A stretch of 64,000 bases of DNA from Psychrobacillus psychrotolerans (GCF_900115805.1 NZ_FOXU01000004.1:248001-312000), one strand, 5' to 3'. Numbered from the stretch's first letter, positions 17,249-28,879 are shown. Numbers and translations are program-made. Notes: generated by a model from the letters alone, not told the origin.

Positions 17249-17680
17249 ATGTATACATTCATTATTTTCATACATGTGATAAGTGCAGTTTTATCGATAG
17301 GTCCATTTTTTGTTCTGTTCCCGTTATTAAATAGGATGAAAGGCAAAAATAAAGAGATGATAGATACTTCATTAGAAGTATTCCAAGCAGCTATTCGTCT
17401 AGTTAAACACGCTGGCCATGTGCTTGTTGGGTCAGGGATTCTTCTTGTATGGCAAGGGAACTGGTCATGGACAACCTCGTGGGTGGTTATGACAATCGTC
17501 GTGATGGTAAGTTCAATCGTATTCCTTGCAAGAGCATTTAAACCAAATATTCGTGAATTCCGCGCAGGAACGATCGATTTGGATACACTCATTAAAAAAT
17601 TAAAGTCCAATGTGTGGAAATATATTTTATTGTTATTACTCATGCTATGGTTCATGGTTGCAAAGCCAAATTTGTGGTAA
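17249..17680 (+). CDS. DUF2269-like small integral membrane protein
   Basis: The 143-residue protein has four predicted membrane segments: MYTFIIFIHVISAVLSIGPF, HVLVGSGILLV, WVVMTIVVMVSSIVFLARA and YILLLLLMLWFMVA. The first helix carries a conserved-looking FIHVISA with His, as in DUF2269 proteins. No enzymatic function is known to me. The Shine-Dalgarno sequence is GTAGGGAG. It is a single-gene unit with its own terminator, bracketed on both sides by 21-bp-periodic repeat arrays. The family assignment is tentative. Confidence 0.72.
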   Translation: MYTFIIFIHVISAVLSIGPFFVLFPLLNRMKGKNKEMIDTSLEVFQAAIRLVKHAGHVLVGSGILLVWQGNWSWTTSWVVMTIVVMVSSIVFLARAFKPNIREFRAGTIDLDTLIKKLKSNVWKYILLLLLMLWFMVAKPNLW

Positions 17681-17685
17681 CAGAC

Positions 17686-17716
17686 AACCCTTTCTCTTTT
17701 TGGAGAAAGGGTTTTT
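17686..17716 (+). terminator. Terminator after the DUF2269-like gene
   Basis: AACCCTTTCTC, 6-nt loop, GAGAAAGGGTT (17686-17713), then TTT. A strong hairpin whose T run overlaps the stem end. Confidence 0.85.
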
Positions 17717-17726
17717 ATTTGTCAAC

Positions 17727-17852
17727 TTGTGATTATTGAAGTGGATATTGCGATTTGTAATGCGTGATTTGCGATTCTTCCAAACCAACTTGCGATTCAC
17801 TGTGTACAACTTGCGAATAGACACTCACAATTTGCGATTCAAAAGATATAAC
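17727..17852 (+). repeat. 21-bp-periodic TTGCGATT array (six units)
   Basis: The octamer TTGCGATT, or a one- to two-base variant, starts at 17727, 17748, 17769, 17790, 17811 and 17832. Every step is exactly 21 bp. The 13 bp between octamers are poorly conserved. Stop codons interrupt the reading frames, so it is not a protein repeat. It begins 11 nt after a terminator and ends about 150 bp before the ilvD promoter. An array with the same octamer and period lies at 28661-28786. The two-helical-turn period would place all octamers on one face of the DNA. Confidence 0.85.
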
Positions 17853-17929
17853 TCCTCCACAACTCTAATATCTTCCAAACTCATGTCATTTTAACAAAAA
17901 GTTCACAATTATTTTTTCTTTCTGCGAAA

Positions 17930-17943
17930 TGCGATATATCGCA
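17930..17943. promoter_or_regulatory. Perfect 14-bp palindrome upstream of ilvD
   Basis: TGCGATATATCGCA is fully self-complementary and lies 3 nt before the cre site. It looks like an operator for a dimeric regulator, but I cannot name the protein. It shares TGCGAT with the adjacent 21-bp array, so it may instead be related to that repeat. Confidence 0.45.
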
Positions 17944-17945
17944 GA

Positions 17946-17959
17946 TGAAAGCGATTACA
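17946..17959 (+). promoter_or_regulatory. CcpA cre site upstream of ilvD
   Basis: TGAAAGCGATTACA fits the catabolite response element consensus TGWAANCGNTNWCA at every position. It is centred about 88 bp before the predicted transcription start. In Bacillus subtilis the ilv-leu promoter is activated by CcpA from a cre at a similar upstream distance, so activation rather than repression is likely. Confidence 0.7.
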
Positions 17960-18005
17960 AACAAAAAGAATATTCAAAAATAACTGACAATTTAAAAATT
18001 GGGTG

Positions 18006-18034
18006 TTGACGGGGCATTTTAAAGGCGATATGAT
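18006..18034 (+). promoter_or_regulatory. Sigma-A promoter of ilvD
   Basis: TTGACG (18006-18011), 17 bp, TATGAT (18029-18034). Near-consensus housekeeping promoter. The start would be near 18041, leaving a leader of about 94 nt before ilvD. Confidence 0.8.
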
Positions 18035-18051
18035 ATCAACAATATATTAAT

Positions 18052-18066
18052 TATTGTGAGAAAATT
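18052..18066 (+). promoter_or_regulatory. CodY box downstream of the ilvD start point
   Basis: TATTGTGAGAAAATT matches the CodY consensus AATTTTCWGAAAATT at 12 of 15 positions. It lies about 11-25 nt after the predicted transcription start, where binding would block elongation. The site overlaps an inverted repeat ATTGTGA/TCACAAT (18053-18072). CodY represses branched-chain amino acid synthesis when Ile, Leu, Val and GTP are plentiful. Confidence 0.65.
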
Positions 18067-18134
18067 CACAATGATAAATATTCAAAGCTGCAAAGCTAAA
18101 CGCTACATAAGCGGAAAGTATAGGAGCGATTGAA

Positions 18135-19802
18135 TTGAGAAGTGACATGATAAAAAAAGGCGTCGATCGCGCCCCACACAGAAGCTTACTTTATGCAACT
18201 GGGGTTAAAACGAAAGATTTAGATAAACCGTTTATCGGTGTTTGTAACTCCTATATTGATATTATTCCTGGTCATATGCACTTAAACAAATTTGCCGAAG
18301 TTGTGAAAGCAGCTATTCGTGAAGCAGGAGGAATTCCATTTGAGTTCAACACGATTGGTGTAGACGATGGAATTGCAATGGGTCACATCGGTATGAGATA
18401 TTCACTTCCTAGCCGAGAGCTTATTGCAGATTCAGCTGAAACAGTTATTAATGCGCACTGGTTCGACGGAGTGTTTTACATTCCAAACTGTGACAAGATC
18501 ACACCAGGTATGTTAATGGCAGCGGTAAGAACGAATGTCCCATCTGTGTTTGTTTCAGGTGGTCCGATGGAAGCTGGTACTTCAGCCGACGGGAAACAAC
18601 TTTCACTCACTTCTGTGTTTGAAGGAGTAGGTTCTTATAAGTCAGGTGGTATGTCCGCAGAAGAGCTACTAGATATTGAACAGAATGCATGTCCCACTTG
18701 CGGATCATGTTCAGGTATGTTCACTGCAAACTCCATGAATTCCTTGATGGAAATGCTAGGAGTGACACCTCCCGGTAATGGAACGATTATTGCAACTTCA
18801 GATGAACGTCATCGCCTTATAAAAGAAGCAGCGCATCATCTAATACGAATGGTAAAAGAAGATGTGAAGCCTAGAGATTTAATAACAAAAGAAACGATCG
18901 ATGATGCATTTGCGCTAGATATGGCAATGGGTGGTTCAACAAACACTGTTCTCCACACATTAGCAATTGCACACGAAGCTGAAATTGAATATAACGTGCG
19001 AGAGATTAATGAAGTCGCAAAACGTATTCCTTACTTATCGAAGATTATGCCAGCATCTGATTACTCCATGCATGATGTTCATCTAGCAGGAGGAGTTAGT
19101 GCCATTATAAAAGAGCTTTGTGAGATTCCTGGAGCGGTTCATCCAGATCGACTAACGATTACTGGAAAATCACTCTATGAAAATGTGAAAGAAGCAGAAA
19201 TTACGAATGATCAAGTCATACGCCGAAAAGAAAACCCATATAGTCCTGTAGGAGGCTTATCCGTATTATTTGGAAATATTGCTCCAGAAGGCGGAGTTAT
19301 TAAAGTAGGTGCGGTGGATCCTTCTATTATAGAGTTCACTGGTAAAGCAATTGTGTTTGATTCGCAAGAAGCTGCACAAGAAGCGATTGATGATGGTACC
19401 GTTCAAGTAGGTCATGTAGTTGTTATCCGCTACGAAGGTCCAAAGGGTGGACCAGGAATGCCGGAAATGCTTGGACCGACTTCCGCGATTCAAGGTCGCG
19501 GATTAGGAACACAAGTAGCACTAATAACAGACGGTCGTTTCTCCGGAGCATCTCGAGGGATTTCAATCGGACATATTTCTCCAGAAGCTGCAGACGGTGG
19601 ACCAATTGCTTTAGTTCAAAATGATGATTTGATCACTATTGATTTAACAAATAGAACGATAGATTTACAAGTTAGCGATGAGGAATTAGCTACTAGAAAA
19701 GCAAACTTACAACCATTTGAACCAAAGATTAAAAAAGGTTATTTAGCAAGATATTCAAAACTAGTAACATCAGCGAGTACTGGTGGAGTAATGAAAATCT
19801 AA
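18135..19802 (+). CDS. ilvD: Dihydroxy-acid dehydratase
   Basis: IlvD dehydrates 2,3-dihydroxy-isovalerate and -methylvalerate to the keto acids that precede Val/Leu and Ile. The 555-residue cytoplasmic protein carries the Fe-S cysteines in [13 protein letters not shown] and [19 protein letters not shown]. The C-terminal active-site region has [18 protein letters not shown]. The TTG start at 18135 is preceded by TAGGAG with 8-nt spacing and gives [19 protein letters not shown], as in homologues. ATG 18147 would cut the family N-terminus. It is transcribed from its own promoter with cre and CodY sites, and separated from ilvB by a T-box leader. Confidence 0.97.
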   Translation: MRSDMIKKGVDRAPHRSLLYATGVKTKDLDKPFIGVCNSYIDIIPGHMHLNKFAEVVKAAIREAGGIPFEFNTIGVDDGIAMGHIGMRYSLPSRELIADSAETVINAHWFDGVFYIPNCDKITPGMLMAAVRTNVPSVFVSGGPMEAGTSADGKQLSLTSVFEGVGSYKSGGMSAEELLDIEQNACPTCGSCSGMFTANSMNSLMEMLGVTPPGNGTIIATSDERHRLIKEAAHHLIRMVKEDVKPRDLITKETIDDAFALDMAMGGSTNTVLHTLAIAHEAEIEYNVREINEVAKRIPYLSKIMPASDYSMHDVHLAGGVSAIIKELCEIPGAVHPDRLTITGKSLYENVKEAEITNDQVIRRKENPYSPVGGLSVLFGNIAPEGGVIKVGAVDPSIIEFTGKAIVFDSQEAAQEAIDDGTVQVGHVVVIRYEGPKGGPGMPEMLGPTSAIQGRGLGTQVALITDGRFSGASRGISIGHISPEAADGGPIALVQNDDLITIDLTNRTIDLQVSDEELATRKANLQPFEPKIKKGYLARYSKLVTSASTGGVMKI

Positions 19803-19810
19803 GGATAAAC

Positions 19811-19840
19811 TTTACAAACGGTTTTTATAAAAAATAAAAT
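19811..19840 (+). promoter_or_regulatory. Possible promoter ahead of the T-box leader
   Basis: TTTACA (19811-19816), 18 bp, TAAAAT (19835-19840), just after the ilvD stop. It could start transcription of ilvBNC-leu separately from ilvD, but the region is AT-rich and the match is modest. Confidence 0.4.
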
Positions 19841-19848
19841 ATATAAAT

Positions 19849-20141
19849 CATTGATGAGGCAAAAGTTAAAGGAACCTTGTATTAACAGAGAGTCGGTGTG
19901 GTGGGAACCGACAATACAACCTTTAGCGACATCCCCTCGGAGTGAAGTGTTGAACGGGAAACCTTTTAGATACTTCCGGGTGTAGTTTAGCTACTCTCGT
20001 TATAAATGGATAGTGGGCAATTGCTTGTTATCTGCGAGGTAGCGGTTGCGCTACGAACTAGGGTGGTACCATGAAAAGAATTTCATCCCTATACAAAAGA
20101 ACGATGGTTTCTTTGTGTGGGGTGAGATTCTTTTCTTTTTT
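19849..20141 (+). promoter_or_regulatory. T-box leader controlling ilvB-ilvN-ilvC-leuABCD
   Basis: The RNA shows the T-box features. The distal part of stem I has ACAGAGAGTCGGTG with a GGTGGGAACC loop (helix GTCGGT/ACCGAC, 19892-19912, on TTGTATT/AATACAA). The T-box bulge AGGGTGGTACC ends at 20070. A long terminator stem (about 20074-20134, AAAAGAATTTCATCCC paired with GGGGTGAGATTCTTTT) is followed by a T tract. Uncharged tRNA would stabilise the antiterminator. I could not fix the specifier codon: ATC (19931, Ile) and CTC (19936, Leu) both lie in the likely region. The downstream genes fit either. Confidence 0.93.
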
Positions 20142-20229
20142 ATACATTTAACTTTAGTCATTTAAAGTGAGAGTTAAGTGAAGTTTTTCAAGCAAACTGG
20201 GCGATTTGATTAAAAAGGAGGAATTAATG

Positions 20230-21981
20230 ATGAAGTTGACCGTTGAGGAAACTGAGCAAGTTTATGAAGAGCCAATAACCACACAGGCTCCTACACAGTT
20301 GAATGGTGCAGATGTTTTTATCGAAACGTTAAAGAAGCATCAGGTTGAAGTAATATTTGGTTATCCAGGTGGTGCGGTTCTACCTATTTATGACGCATTG
20401 TACAAAAATCCGATTAAACATATTCTTGCAAGACATGAACAAGGCGCTATTCATGCAGCGGAAGGATATGCCCGTGTTTCTGGAAAAGTTGGAGTAGTGA
20501 TTGCTACTTCGGGACCAGGTGCAACGAATTTAGTTACCGGCATTGCCGATGCGATGATGGATTCCATTCCGTTAGTCGTGTTTACAGGGCAGGTTGCTAC
20601 AACCGTGATTGGTACAGATGCATTCCAAGAAGCAGATATTATCGGTATTACGCAGCCTATAACTAAACATAATTACCAAGTAAAAGATGTAGCTGATTTT
20701 CCAAGAATCATTAACGAAGCTTTTCATATTGCTTCTACAGGTCGTCCAGGACCAGTTGTCGTAGATATACCTAAAAATATGGCTACCGGATTGTTCGTAA
20801 CGCCAAAAGATGAAGATCAGGAAGTAAATCTTCCAGGGTATCAGCCAACGACAAAGCCAAACTTTTTACAAATTCAAAAAGCGGCTCAAGCTATTTCTAC
20901 CGCCAAACAACCGTTAATCCTTGCTGGAGCAGGAGTATTATTTGCAAAAGCATCAGACGAACTTGCTGAATTTGCTGAAAAATATCAAATTCCAGTAACG
21001 AATACGCTGCTAGGATTAGGGGGTATCGAAGGTAATCATCCACTATTCCTCGGAATGGCAGGCATGCACGGAACCTATACAGCGAATATGGCCATTCAAA
21101 CATGTGACTTACTTATAAATGTTGGTGCACGATTTGATGACCGTTTAACAGGAAATTTAAATTACTTTGCTCCAAACGCTAGAGTTGTTCATATTGATAT
21201 AGATCCAGCAGAAATTGGCAAAAACGTTCCAACAGAAATTCCGATTGTAGCGGATGCGAAAGAAGCATTAGAAGCTTTGATAGCGCATGAAGCACCGAAT
21301 GGAAATACAGTCGCTTGGCTAGAAAGCTTAAATATTTCTAAAGAGCAATATCCATTTCATTATCAAGCAAGCGAAGAACGTGGATTGCTTCCACAGCAAG
21401 TTCTCGAGCTAGTACATGAGTATACAAACGGAGACGCGGTTGTCACAACAGACGTTGGACAGCATCAAATGTGGACAGCACAATACTATAAATTTAGGTC
21501 ACCACATAACTGGGTAACATCCGGTGGACTAGGAACGATGGGATTTGGTTTCCCAGCAGCAATTGGTGCACAGCTAGCAAAGCCTGATGCGAAAGTGGTT
21601 TCAATTGTTGGGGATGCAGGTTTCCAAATGACGTTACAGGAATTATCTCTATTACAAGAACTGAGAATTCCAGTAAAGGTAATTATTTTAAACAATCAAG
21701 CACTTGGTATGGTCCGCCAGTGGCAAGAGACCTTCCACGGTGAAAGGTACTCACAATCATTAATTTCGGTTCAACCAGATTTCGTGAAACTAGCGGAAGC
21801 TTACGATATCAAAGGGTATAAAATTGAAACGTTTGAAGACGCGAAAGTTCAGTTAAAAGAAGCATTAGAATCAGATGAGCCAGTATTAATCGATTGCCGA
21901 GTAGTACAAAAAGAATTAGTCTATCCAATGGTTGTTCCAGGCACAGGCCTACATGAAATGATTGGGGTGAAGCCAGAATGA
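20230..21981 (+). CDS. ilvB: Acetolactate synthase large (catalytic) subunit
   Basis: IlvB joins pyruvate to pyruvate or 2-ketobutyrate, using thiamine diphosphate, in the first common step of Val/Leu and Ile synthesis. The N-terminal domain has [17 protein letters not shown] and the catalytic Glu in [16 protein letters not shown]. The central domain (residues about 195-340) binds FAD in the family. The C-terminal domain has the ThDP motif [15 protein letters not shown], then [10 protein letters not shown]. An in-frame ATG at 20206 precedes the Shine-Dalgarno sequence AAGGAGGA (20215-20222). I chose ATG 20230; ATG 20227 is also possible. The stop overlaps ilvN by 4 nt. Confidence 0.96.
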   Translation: MKLTVEETEQVYEEPITTQAPTQLNGADVFIETLKKHQVEVIFGYPGGAVLPIYDALYKNPIKHILARHEQGAIHAAEGYARVSGKVGVVIATSGPGATNLVTGIADAMMDSIPLVVFTGQVATTVIGTDAFQEADIIGITQPITKHNYQVKDVADFPRIINEAFHIASTGRPGPVVVDIPKNMATGLFVTPKDEDQEVNLPGYQPTTKPNFLQIQKAAQAISTAKQPLILAGAGVLFAKASDELAEFAEKYQIPVTNTLLGLGGIEGNHPLFLGMAGMHGTYTANMAIQTCDLLINVGARFDDRLTGNLNYFAPNARVVHIDIDPAEIGKNVPTEIPIVADAKEALEALIAHEAPNGNTVAWLESLNISKEQYPFHYQASEERGLLPQQVLELVHEYTNGDAVVTTDVGQHQMWTAQYYKFRSPHNWVTSGGLGTMGFGFPAAIGAQLAKPDAKVVSIVGDAGFQMTLQELSLLQELRIPVKVIILNNQALGMVRQWQETFHGERYSQSLISVQPDFVKLAEAYDIKGYKIETFEDAKVQLKEALESDEPVLIDCRVVQKELVYPMVVPGTGLHEMIGVKPE

Positions 21982-22493
21982 AACGAATCATCACAGTAAC
22001 CGTGATCAATCAAAGTGGAGTACTCAATCGTGTGACTGGCTTACTCATGAAGCGTCAGTTCAACATTGAAAGCATCACAGTAGGGCATACAGAAAATCCG
22101 CAAATTTCTAAAATGACATTTGTCGTAAATGTGGAGGATGAACAAAAGCTTGAGCAGCTATTAAAGCAGCTACAAAAACAAGTAGATGTTCTGAAAGTAA
22201 ATGATATTACCGAAAAACAAATTGTCGTAAGAGAACTGGCACTCGTAAAAGTCGCGTCGCCACCAACTGTAAGAGCAGAGGTTAATAGTATTATAGAACC
22301 TTTCCGTGCTTCTATTATTGATACTGGTAAAAACGTAGTCACTTTCCAAGTAACAGGTAGTCCAGAAAAAATTGATGCATTCATCGATTTGCTCAAACCC
22401 TATGGCATTAAAGAACTAACAAGAACAGGCGTAACCGCATTTGTTCGCGAAACACAAAAAGTAAACGGCCCGCAGCTATCCATTTTAAAATAA
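21978..22493 (+). CDS. ilvN: Acetolactate synthase small (regulatory) subunit
   Basis: The small subunit binds valine through its ACT domain and gives feedback inhibition plus full activity to IlvB. The 171-residue protein has the N-terminal ACT domain ([20 protein letters not shown]) followed by [14 protein letters not shown], and the C-terminal ALS domain ([14 protein letters not shown], then [11 protein letters not shown]). ATGA overlap with ilvB indicates translational coupling. The gene is called ilvN or ilvH in different species. Confidence 0.95.
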   Translation: MKRIITVTVINQSGVLNRVTGLLMKRQFNIESITVGHTENPQISKMTFVVNVEDEQKLEQLLKQLQKQVDVLKVNDITEKQIVVRELALVKVASPPTVRAEVNSIIEPFRASIIDTGKNVVTFQVTGSPEKIDAFIDLLKPYGIKELTRTGVTAFVRETQKVNGPQLSILK

Positions 22494-22516
22494 TAAAAAC
22501 TCATTTGATTGGATTG

Positions 22517-22560
22517 TAATGTGGGACCGCCCGCGGAAAGCGTCCGCATGGAACGGAAAT
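22517..22560 (+). repeat. Short fragment of dispersed GC-rich repeat (family E)
   Basis: The segment contains CCGCCCGCGGAAAGCGTCCG, the core that recurs at 25268, 39257 (inverted), 39671 (one variant) and in the tandem block at 44.5 kb (inverted). It is far more GC-rich than its surroundings and fills the ilvN-ilvC gap without interrupting a gene. Confidence 0.7.
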
Positions 22561-22572
22561 CTTTAGAAGTGA

Positions 22573-25180
<2,608 letters not shown>

Positions 25181-25189
25181 ATAGGTGTT

Positions 25190-25300
25190 TGTAGTGAAAG
25201 GTGGCGACTCCAGCGGGATAAGCGAGTAAGTTGAGATCCTGCAGGGAGAGTAGCGAACGAGGAGGCTCGACCTCGCCCGCGGAAAGCGTCCGCCTGTAAC
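25190..25300 (+). repeat. Dispersed GC-rich repeat (family E) between leuA and leuB
   Basis: The segment runs from GGTGGCGACTCCAGCGGGAT through GATCCTGCAGGGAGAGTAGC to CCCGCGGAAAGCGTCCGCC. Its reverse complement matches the copy at 39250-39360 over most of its length. It sits in a 159-bp gap inside the leu operon and should be transcribed as part of it, forming a structured spacer. No protein is supported. Confidence 0.8.
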
Positions 25301-25354
25301 GGCTCAAAAGCCTTTTAAATCAACTTAGTAAATAAAAAAATGGGAGTGAATGAG

Positions 25355-26455
25355 ATGGAAAAAACGATAACGGTATTACCGGGAGACGGAATCGGTCCAG
25401 AAGTAACAGAGGCAGCAGTAAAGGTGCTTCAAGCAATTGCAAAACGTTATAACCATACGTTCAACTTGCAATACGGATTAATAGGTGGAGCAGCAATTGA
25501 TGCTTGTGAAAACCCACTTCCAGAAGAAACAATTAACGCATGTAGTCAAAGTGATGCCATCCTATTAGGCGCAGTAGGTGGGCCAAAATGGGATCAAAAT
25601 CCATCTCATTTACGTCCGGAAAAAGGTTTGCTAGCTATTCGTAAGCATTTTGGATTGTACGCTAATATTCGTCCAGTCAAAGCGATTCCTGCATTACTAG
25701 AAGCTTCTCCACTTAAAAAGGAAGTAGCAGAATCAGTAGATTTAGTCATTGTACGCGAGTTGACGGGGGGTTTATATTTTGCTGAACCACGTAAGAAAAC
25801 AAATGATTACGCAGTCGATACGTTAGTTTATACACGCAATGAGATTGAACGAATTGTAGATACTGCCTTCCAATTAGCAAGAAGTCGTCGGGGCAAGCTT
25901 GCTTCTGTGGATAAGGCGAATGTATTGGATTCTAGTAAATTATGGCGTCAGATTGTGGAAGAGAAAAAACAAGGATATCCAGATGTGGAAGTAGAGCATA
26001 TGCTTGTCGATTCAACAGCGATGAAGCTAATTACGAAGCCAGATTACTTTGACGTAATTGTAACGGAAAATATGTTTGGAGATATTTTAAGTGATGAAGC
26101 TTCCGTAATCACTGGTTCTTTAGGAATGCTGCCGTCTGCAAGTACGCGTGAGGATGGTTTTGGTTTATATGAACCGGTCCATGGCTCTGCTCCTGATATC
26201 GCTGGGCAAAACAAAGCAAATCCAGCCGCTACAATTCTTTCAACAGCAATGATGCTACGTGAGTCTTTCCAAATGGAAACAGAAGCAGCAGCTATTGAAG
26301 AAGCAGTATTCAATGTATTAAATGATGGTAACTTCACAAGTGACCTAGAAATAAAAGGAAAACGAGTGCTTTCTACTACAGAATGGACTTCAAAAGTTTT
26401 AGAAGAATTAGACTCAGAATTTGTATCAGATAGTATTATGTTTTCTTATGTCTAA
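25355..26455 (+). CDS. leuB: 3-Isopropylmalate dehydrogenase
   Basis: LeuB oxidises and decarboxylates 3-isopropylmalate with NAD+. The product (366 residues) begins MEKTITVLPGDGIGPEVTEA. It has the substrate-binding VRELTGGLYFAEPR (with GGLYF) and the metal-binding Asp cluster in VTENMFGDILSDEASVITGS. NAD binding is shown by EPVHGSAPDIAGQNKANP. An upstream in-frame ATG at 25340 precedes the Shine-Dalgarno sequence GGGAGTG. ATG 25355 has proper spacing and was chosen. It is separated from leuA by a repeat element. Confidence 0.96.
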   Translation: MEKTITVLPGDGIGPEVTEAAVKVLQAIAKRYNHTFNLQYGLIGGAAIDACENPLPEETINACSQSDAILLGAVGGPKWDQNPSHLRPEKGLLAIRKHFGLYANIRPVKAIPALLEASPLKKEVAESVDLVIVRELTGGLYFAEPRKKTNDYAVDTLVYTRNEIERIVDTAFQLARSRRGKLASVDKANVLDSSKLWRQIVEEKKQGYPDVEVEHMLVDSTAMKLITKPDYFDVIVTENMFGDILSDEASVITGSLGMLPSASTREDGFGLYEPVHGSAPDIAGQNKANPAATILSTAMMLRESFQMETEAAAIEEAVFNVLNDGNFTSDLEIKGKRVLSTTEWTSKVLEELDSEFVSDSIMFSYV

Positions 26456-26474
26456 CCAAAAGGAGAGAAACTAA

Positions 26475-27884
26475 ATGGCAAAAACGATTATTGAGAAAAT
26501 TTGGGATGAACATATTGTGTACGAGGAAGAAGGTAAACCAGACCTTCTCTATATCGATTTACACTTAATCCATGAGGTGACATCTCCCCAAGCGTTTGAA
26601 GGGTTACGACTGAATAATCGTAAGGTGCGTCGGCCAGATCTTTGTTATGCAACGATGGATCACAATGTCCCAACTCGAAATAGAGAACAGATTAAAGATG
26701 TTATCGCTCGTAAACAAATTTCTACACTTCAACAAAACTGTGAAGAGTTTGGCGTTCCACTTGCCAATATGGACCATCCGGACCAAGGGATTGTTCATAT
26801 TATCGGACCAGAGCTAGGTCTAACTCAGCCTGGTAAAACAATTGTTTGTGGAGATAGCCATACATCTACACATGGTGCATTTGGTGCCATAGCTTTTGGT
26901 ATCGGTACTAGTGAAGTGGAGCATGTACTTTCAACGCAAACTTTATGGCAAGCTAAACCGAAAACAATGCAAATTAAAGTGACGGGTGAGCTTGGGTATG
27001 GCGTTGCTGCAAAAGATATTATTTTAGCAATCATTGCGAAGTTTGGTATCGATATGGGTACAGGTTACATCGTCGAATATACTGGCGAAGCGATTCGAAA
27101 GCTATCAATGGAAGAGCGTATGACGATTTGTAATATGTCGATTGAAGCAGGAGCACGTGCTGGTTTGATCAGCCCGGATGAAACAACAGTTGAATTCCTT
27201 AGAGGGCGTGAGCATGTACCGGCAGGGGAAGCTTTTGAAACAGAAGCAGCTCGTTGGTTAGCCCTAGCAACGGAAGAAGGGGCACTTTACGATAAAACGG
27301 TAGAAATTTCTACAGATGAAATTGAGCCGTTTGTCACATGGGGTACCAATCCTTCGATGGGTTCTGGTGTATCGCAAAATATTCCATACACATCCGATTT
27401 TGCTGAAATAAGTGACCAACAAGCACATGAAAAAGCATTAGCTTATATGGGACTAGAACAAGGGATGCCGCTAGAGGACATCGCTATATCAAATGTATTT
27501 ATCGGATCGTGTACAAATGCACGCTTAAGCGATCTTCGCACAGCAGCAAATGTTATTGCAGGTCGCAAAGTACATCCCAATGTCACTGCGATTGTCGTTC
27601 CAGGGTCCCAAACGGTTAAAAAACAAGCAGAGCAAGAAGGCATCGACCAAATATTCCTTCATGCAGGATTTGAATGGCGCGAATCAGGCTGCAGTATGTG
27701 CCTAGCGATGAATGATGATATCGTTCCAGCAGGAGAGCACTGTGCATCCACTTCTAATCGAAACTTTGAAGGCCGTCAAGGTGCGGGTTCGAAAACACAT
27801 CTGATGAGCCCAGCAATGGCAGCAGCTGCTGCAATCGAAGGTCATATTGTAGATATTCGCAAATTTGGACTAGTAAATGCATAA
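26475..27884 (+). CDS. leuC: 3-Isopropylmalate dehydratase large subunit
   Basis: LeuC with LeuD isomerises 2-isopropylmalate to 3-isopropylmalate through a [4Fe-4S] cluster, as in aconitase. The 469-residue product shows [20 protein letters not shown]. The cluster cysteines are in [13 protein letters not shown] and in [19 protein letters not shown] precedes the ATG. It lies 19 nt after leuB and 15 nt before leuD. Confidence 0.97.
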   Translation: MAKTIIEKIWDEHIVYEEEGKPDLLYIDLHLIHEVTSPQAFEGLRLNNRKVRRPDLCYATMDHNVPTRNREQIKDVIARKQISTLQQNCEEFGVPLANMDHPDQGIVHIIGPELGLTQPGKTIVCGDSHTSTHGAFGAIAFGIGTSEVEHVLSTQTLWQAKPKTMQIKVTGELGYGVAAKDIILAIIAKFGIDMGTGYIVEYTGEAIRKLSMEERMTICNMSIEAGARAGLISPDETTVEFLRGREHVPAGEAFETEAARWLALATEEGALYDKTVEISTDEIEPFVTWGTNPSMGSGVSQNIPYTSDFAEISDQQAHEKALAYMGLEQGMPLEDIAISNVFIGSCTNARLSDLRTAANVIAGRKVHPNVTAIVVPGSQTVKKQAEQEGIDQIFLHAGFEWRESGCSMCLAMNDDIVPAGEHCASTSNRNFEGRQGAGSKTHLMSPAMAAAAAIEGHIVDIRKFGLVNA

Positions 27885-27899
27885 GGAGGAGGAAACCAA

Positions 27900-28481
27900 A
27901 TGGAGCCTATCAATGAAATTAACAGTGTCATCACACCTTTAAATCAAAAAAATGTAGACACAGATCAAATTATCTCGAAAGAATTTCTAAAACGTATCGA
28001 ACGTACTGGATTTGGAAAATACCTATTTTACCACTGGCGCTTCGATGCGAATGATCAACCAATTAAAGACTTCGTATTAAATGATGAACGATATAAAGAA
28101 TCTACAATTCTAGTAGCCCATGATAACTTTGGATGTGGCTCCTCCCGTGAACATGCTCCTTGGTCCATCTTGGATTACGGATTTCGAGTAGTCATTGCAC
28201 CGAGCTTTGCGGATATCTTCTATAATAACTGCATGAAAAATGGAATTTTACCGATTAAGTTATCGGTGAGTGAAGTGGAAGCCTTGCTAAGCAAAGAAGT
28301 ATATAATGTCGCAGTTAATCTAGAAGTGCAAACCGTAACAGGCGAAGATGGTGTGGTATATTCATTTGACATTGATCCATACCAAAAGAAAATGCTTCTA
28401 AATGGATGGGACGAAATTTCGTTAACCTTCCAATATGAAGATAAAATTAAAGCTTATGAAGACAAAAGAATAGCTAATTAG
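27900..28481 (+). CDS. leuD: 3-Isopropylmalate dehydratase small subunit
   Basis: LeuD is the swivelling partner of LeuC. The 193-residue product has the conserved N-terminus (PLNQKNVDTDQIISKEFLKR) and the substrate-binding motif DNFGCGSSREHAPWSILDYG. VVIAPSFADIFYNNCMKNGI follows. It has a strong ribosome-binding site (AAGGAGGAGG) and is the last gene of the ilv-leu block, followed by a terminator. Confidence 0.97.
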   Translation: MEPINEINSVITPLNQKNVDTDQIISKEFLKRIERTGFGKYLFYHWRFDANDQPIKDFVLNDERYKESTILVAHDNFGCGSSREHAPWSILDYGFRVVIAPSFADIFYNNCMKNGILPIKLSVSEVEALLSKEVYNVAVNLEVQTVTGEDGVVYSFDIDPYQKKMLLNGWDEISLTFQYEDKIKAYEDKRIAN

Positions 28482-28488
28482 CAACTCG

Positions 28489-28524
28489 AAAACACCACTC
28501 CCTGATTGAGGAAAGTGGTGTTTT
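28489..28524 (+). terminator. Terminator of the ilv-leu operon
   Basis: AAAACACCACT, 14-nt loop, AGTGGTGTTTT (28489-28524), 8 nt after leuD. A perfect 11-bp stem ending in T. Confidence 0.82.
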
Positions 28525-28553
28525 GATGTTTTACAAGAAGAGTGATTATAATA

Positions 28554-28634
28554 TTGCGAGAGTTGCGTAAATCGAGGTATACGTTGCGTATACGACGTAA
28601 GATGTTGCGAATAATAAAAACGATGCGCAAAACT
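28554..28634 (+). repeat. 21-bp-spaced array, type 1, second locus
   Basis: TTGCG motifs occur at 28554, 28563, 28584 and 28605. The last three are spaced by exactly 21 bp, and the array ends with ATGCGCAAAACT at 28623. Units read TTGCGTAAATCGAGGTATAC and TTGCGTATACGACGTAAGAT, and resemble TTGCGCTAATGACGTAGTAC at 17056. GTATACG-TTG-CGTATAC (28577-28593) is a perfect inverted repeat. It follows the leuD terminator directly. Confidence 0.65.
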
Positions 28635-28660
28635 GTAATGCTCCGATTTAATCCCACCAT

Positions 28661-28786
28661 TTGCGATTTGTATCGACTAACTTGCGATTCCGCACAATCA
28701 TCTTGCGATATGTATCAACTAACTTGTGATTCTGTCCTCAGACCTTGCGATTAACACTAACTAATTTGCGATTCACCATTATTACA
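28661..28786 (+). repeat. 21-bp-periodic TTGCGATT array, second locus (six units)
   Basis: The octamer (TTGCGATT, with TTGCGATA and TTGTGATT variants) starts at 28661, 28682, 28703, 28724, 28745 and 28766, exactly 21 bp apart. Spacers are variable, though several share ACTAAC before the next octamer. A short ORF crossing it (28542-28754) shows a 7-residue periodicity caused only by the 21-nt period, and has no ribosome-binding site. The rest of the 398-bp gap to the next gene holds the type 1 array and a promoter. Confidence 0.85.
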
Positions 28787-28807
28787 AGCTCATCCTAAAC
28801 TCTTCTC

Positions 28808-28852
28808 TTGACTTTATTAAGTAACTAAAATATAATTACTTACGAAAAGTAA
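28808..28852 (+). promoter_or_regulatory. Promoter with three AAGTAA half-sites
   Basis: TTGACT (28808-28813), 17 bp, TATAAT (28831-28836) is a strong sigma-A promoter. AAGTAA at 28819, TTACTT at 28836 and AAGTAA at 28847 form inverted pairs over the spacer and start region, including TTACTT-ACGAA-AAGTAA. Dioxygenase genes of this type in Bacillus are controlled by quinone-sensing MarR/DUF24 repressors such as CatR or YodB. I infer a repressor site but cannot name the protein. Confidence 0.65.
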
Positions 28853-28879
28853 CCTATATAAATAACTGGAGGAATCAAC

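Noticed and set aside
28542-28754. 70-codon ORF with a 7-residue Cys-Asp periodicity over the array
   Set aside because: The periodicity is a direct result of the 21-nt DNA period, spacers are not conserved as codons, no ribosome-binding site is present, and the matching array at 17.7 kb has stops in the same frame.
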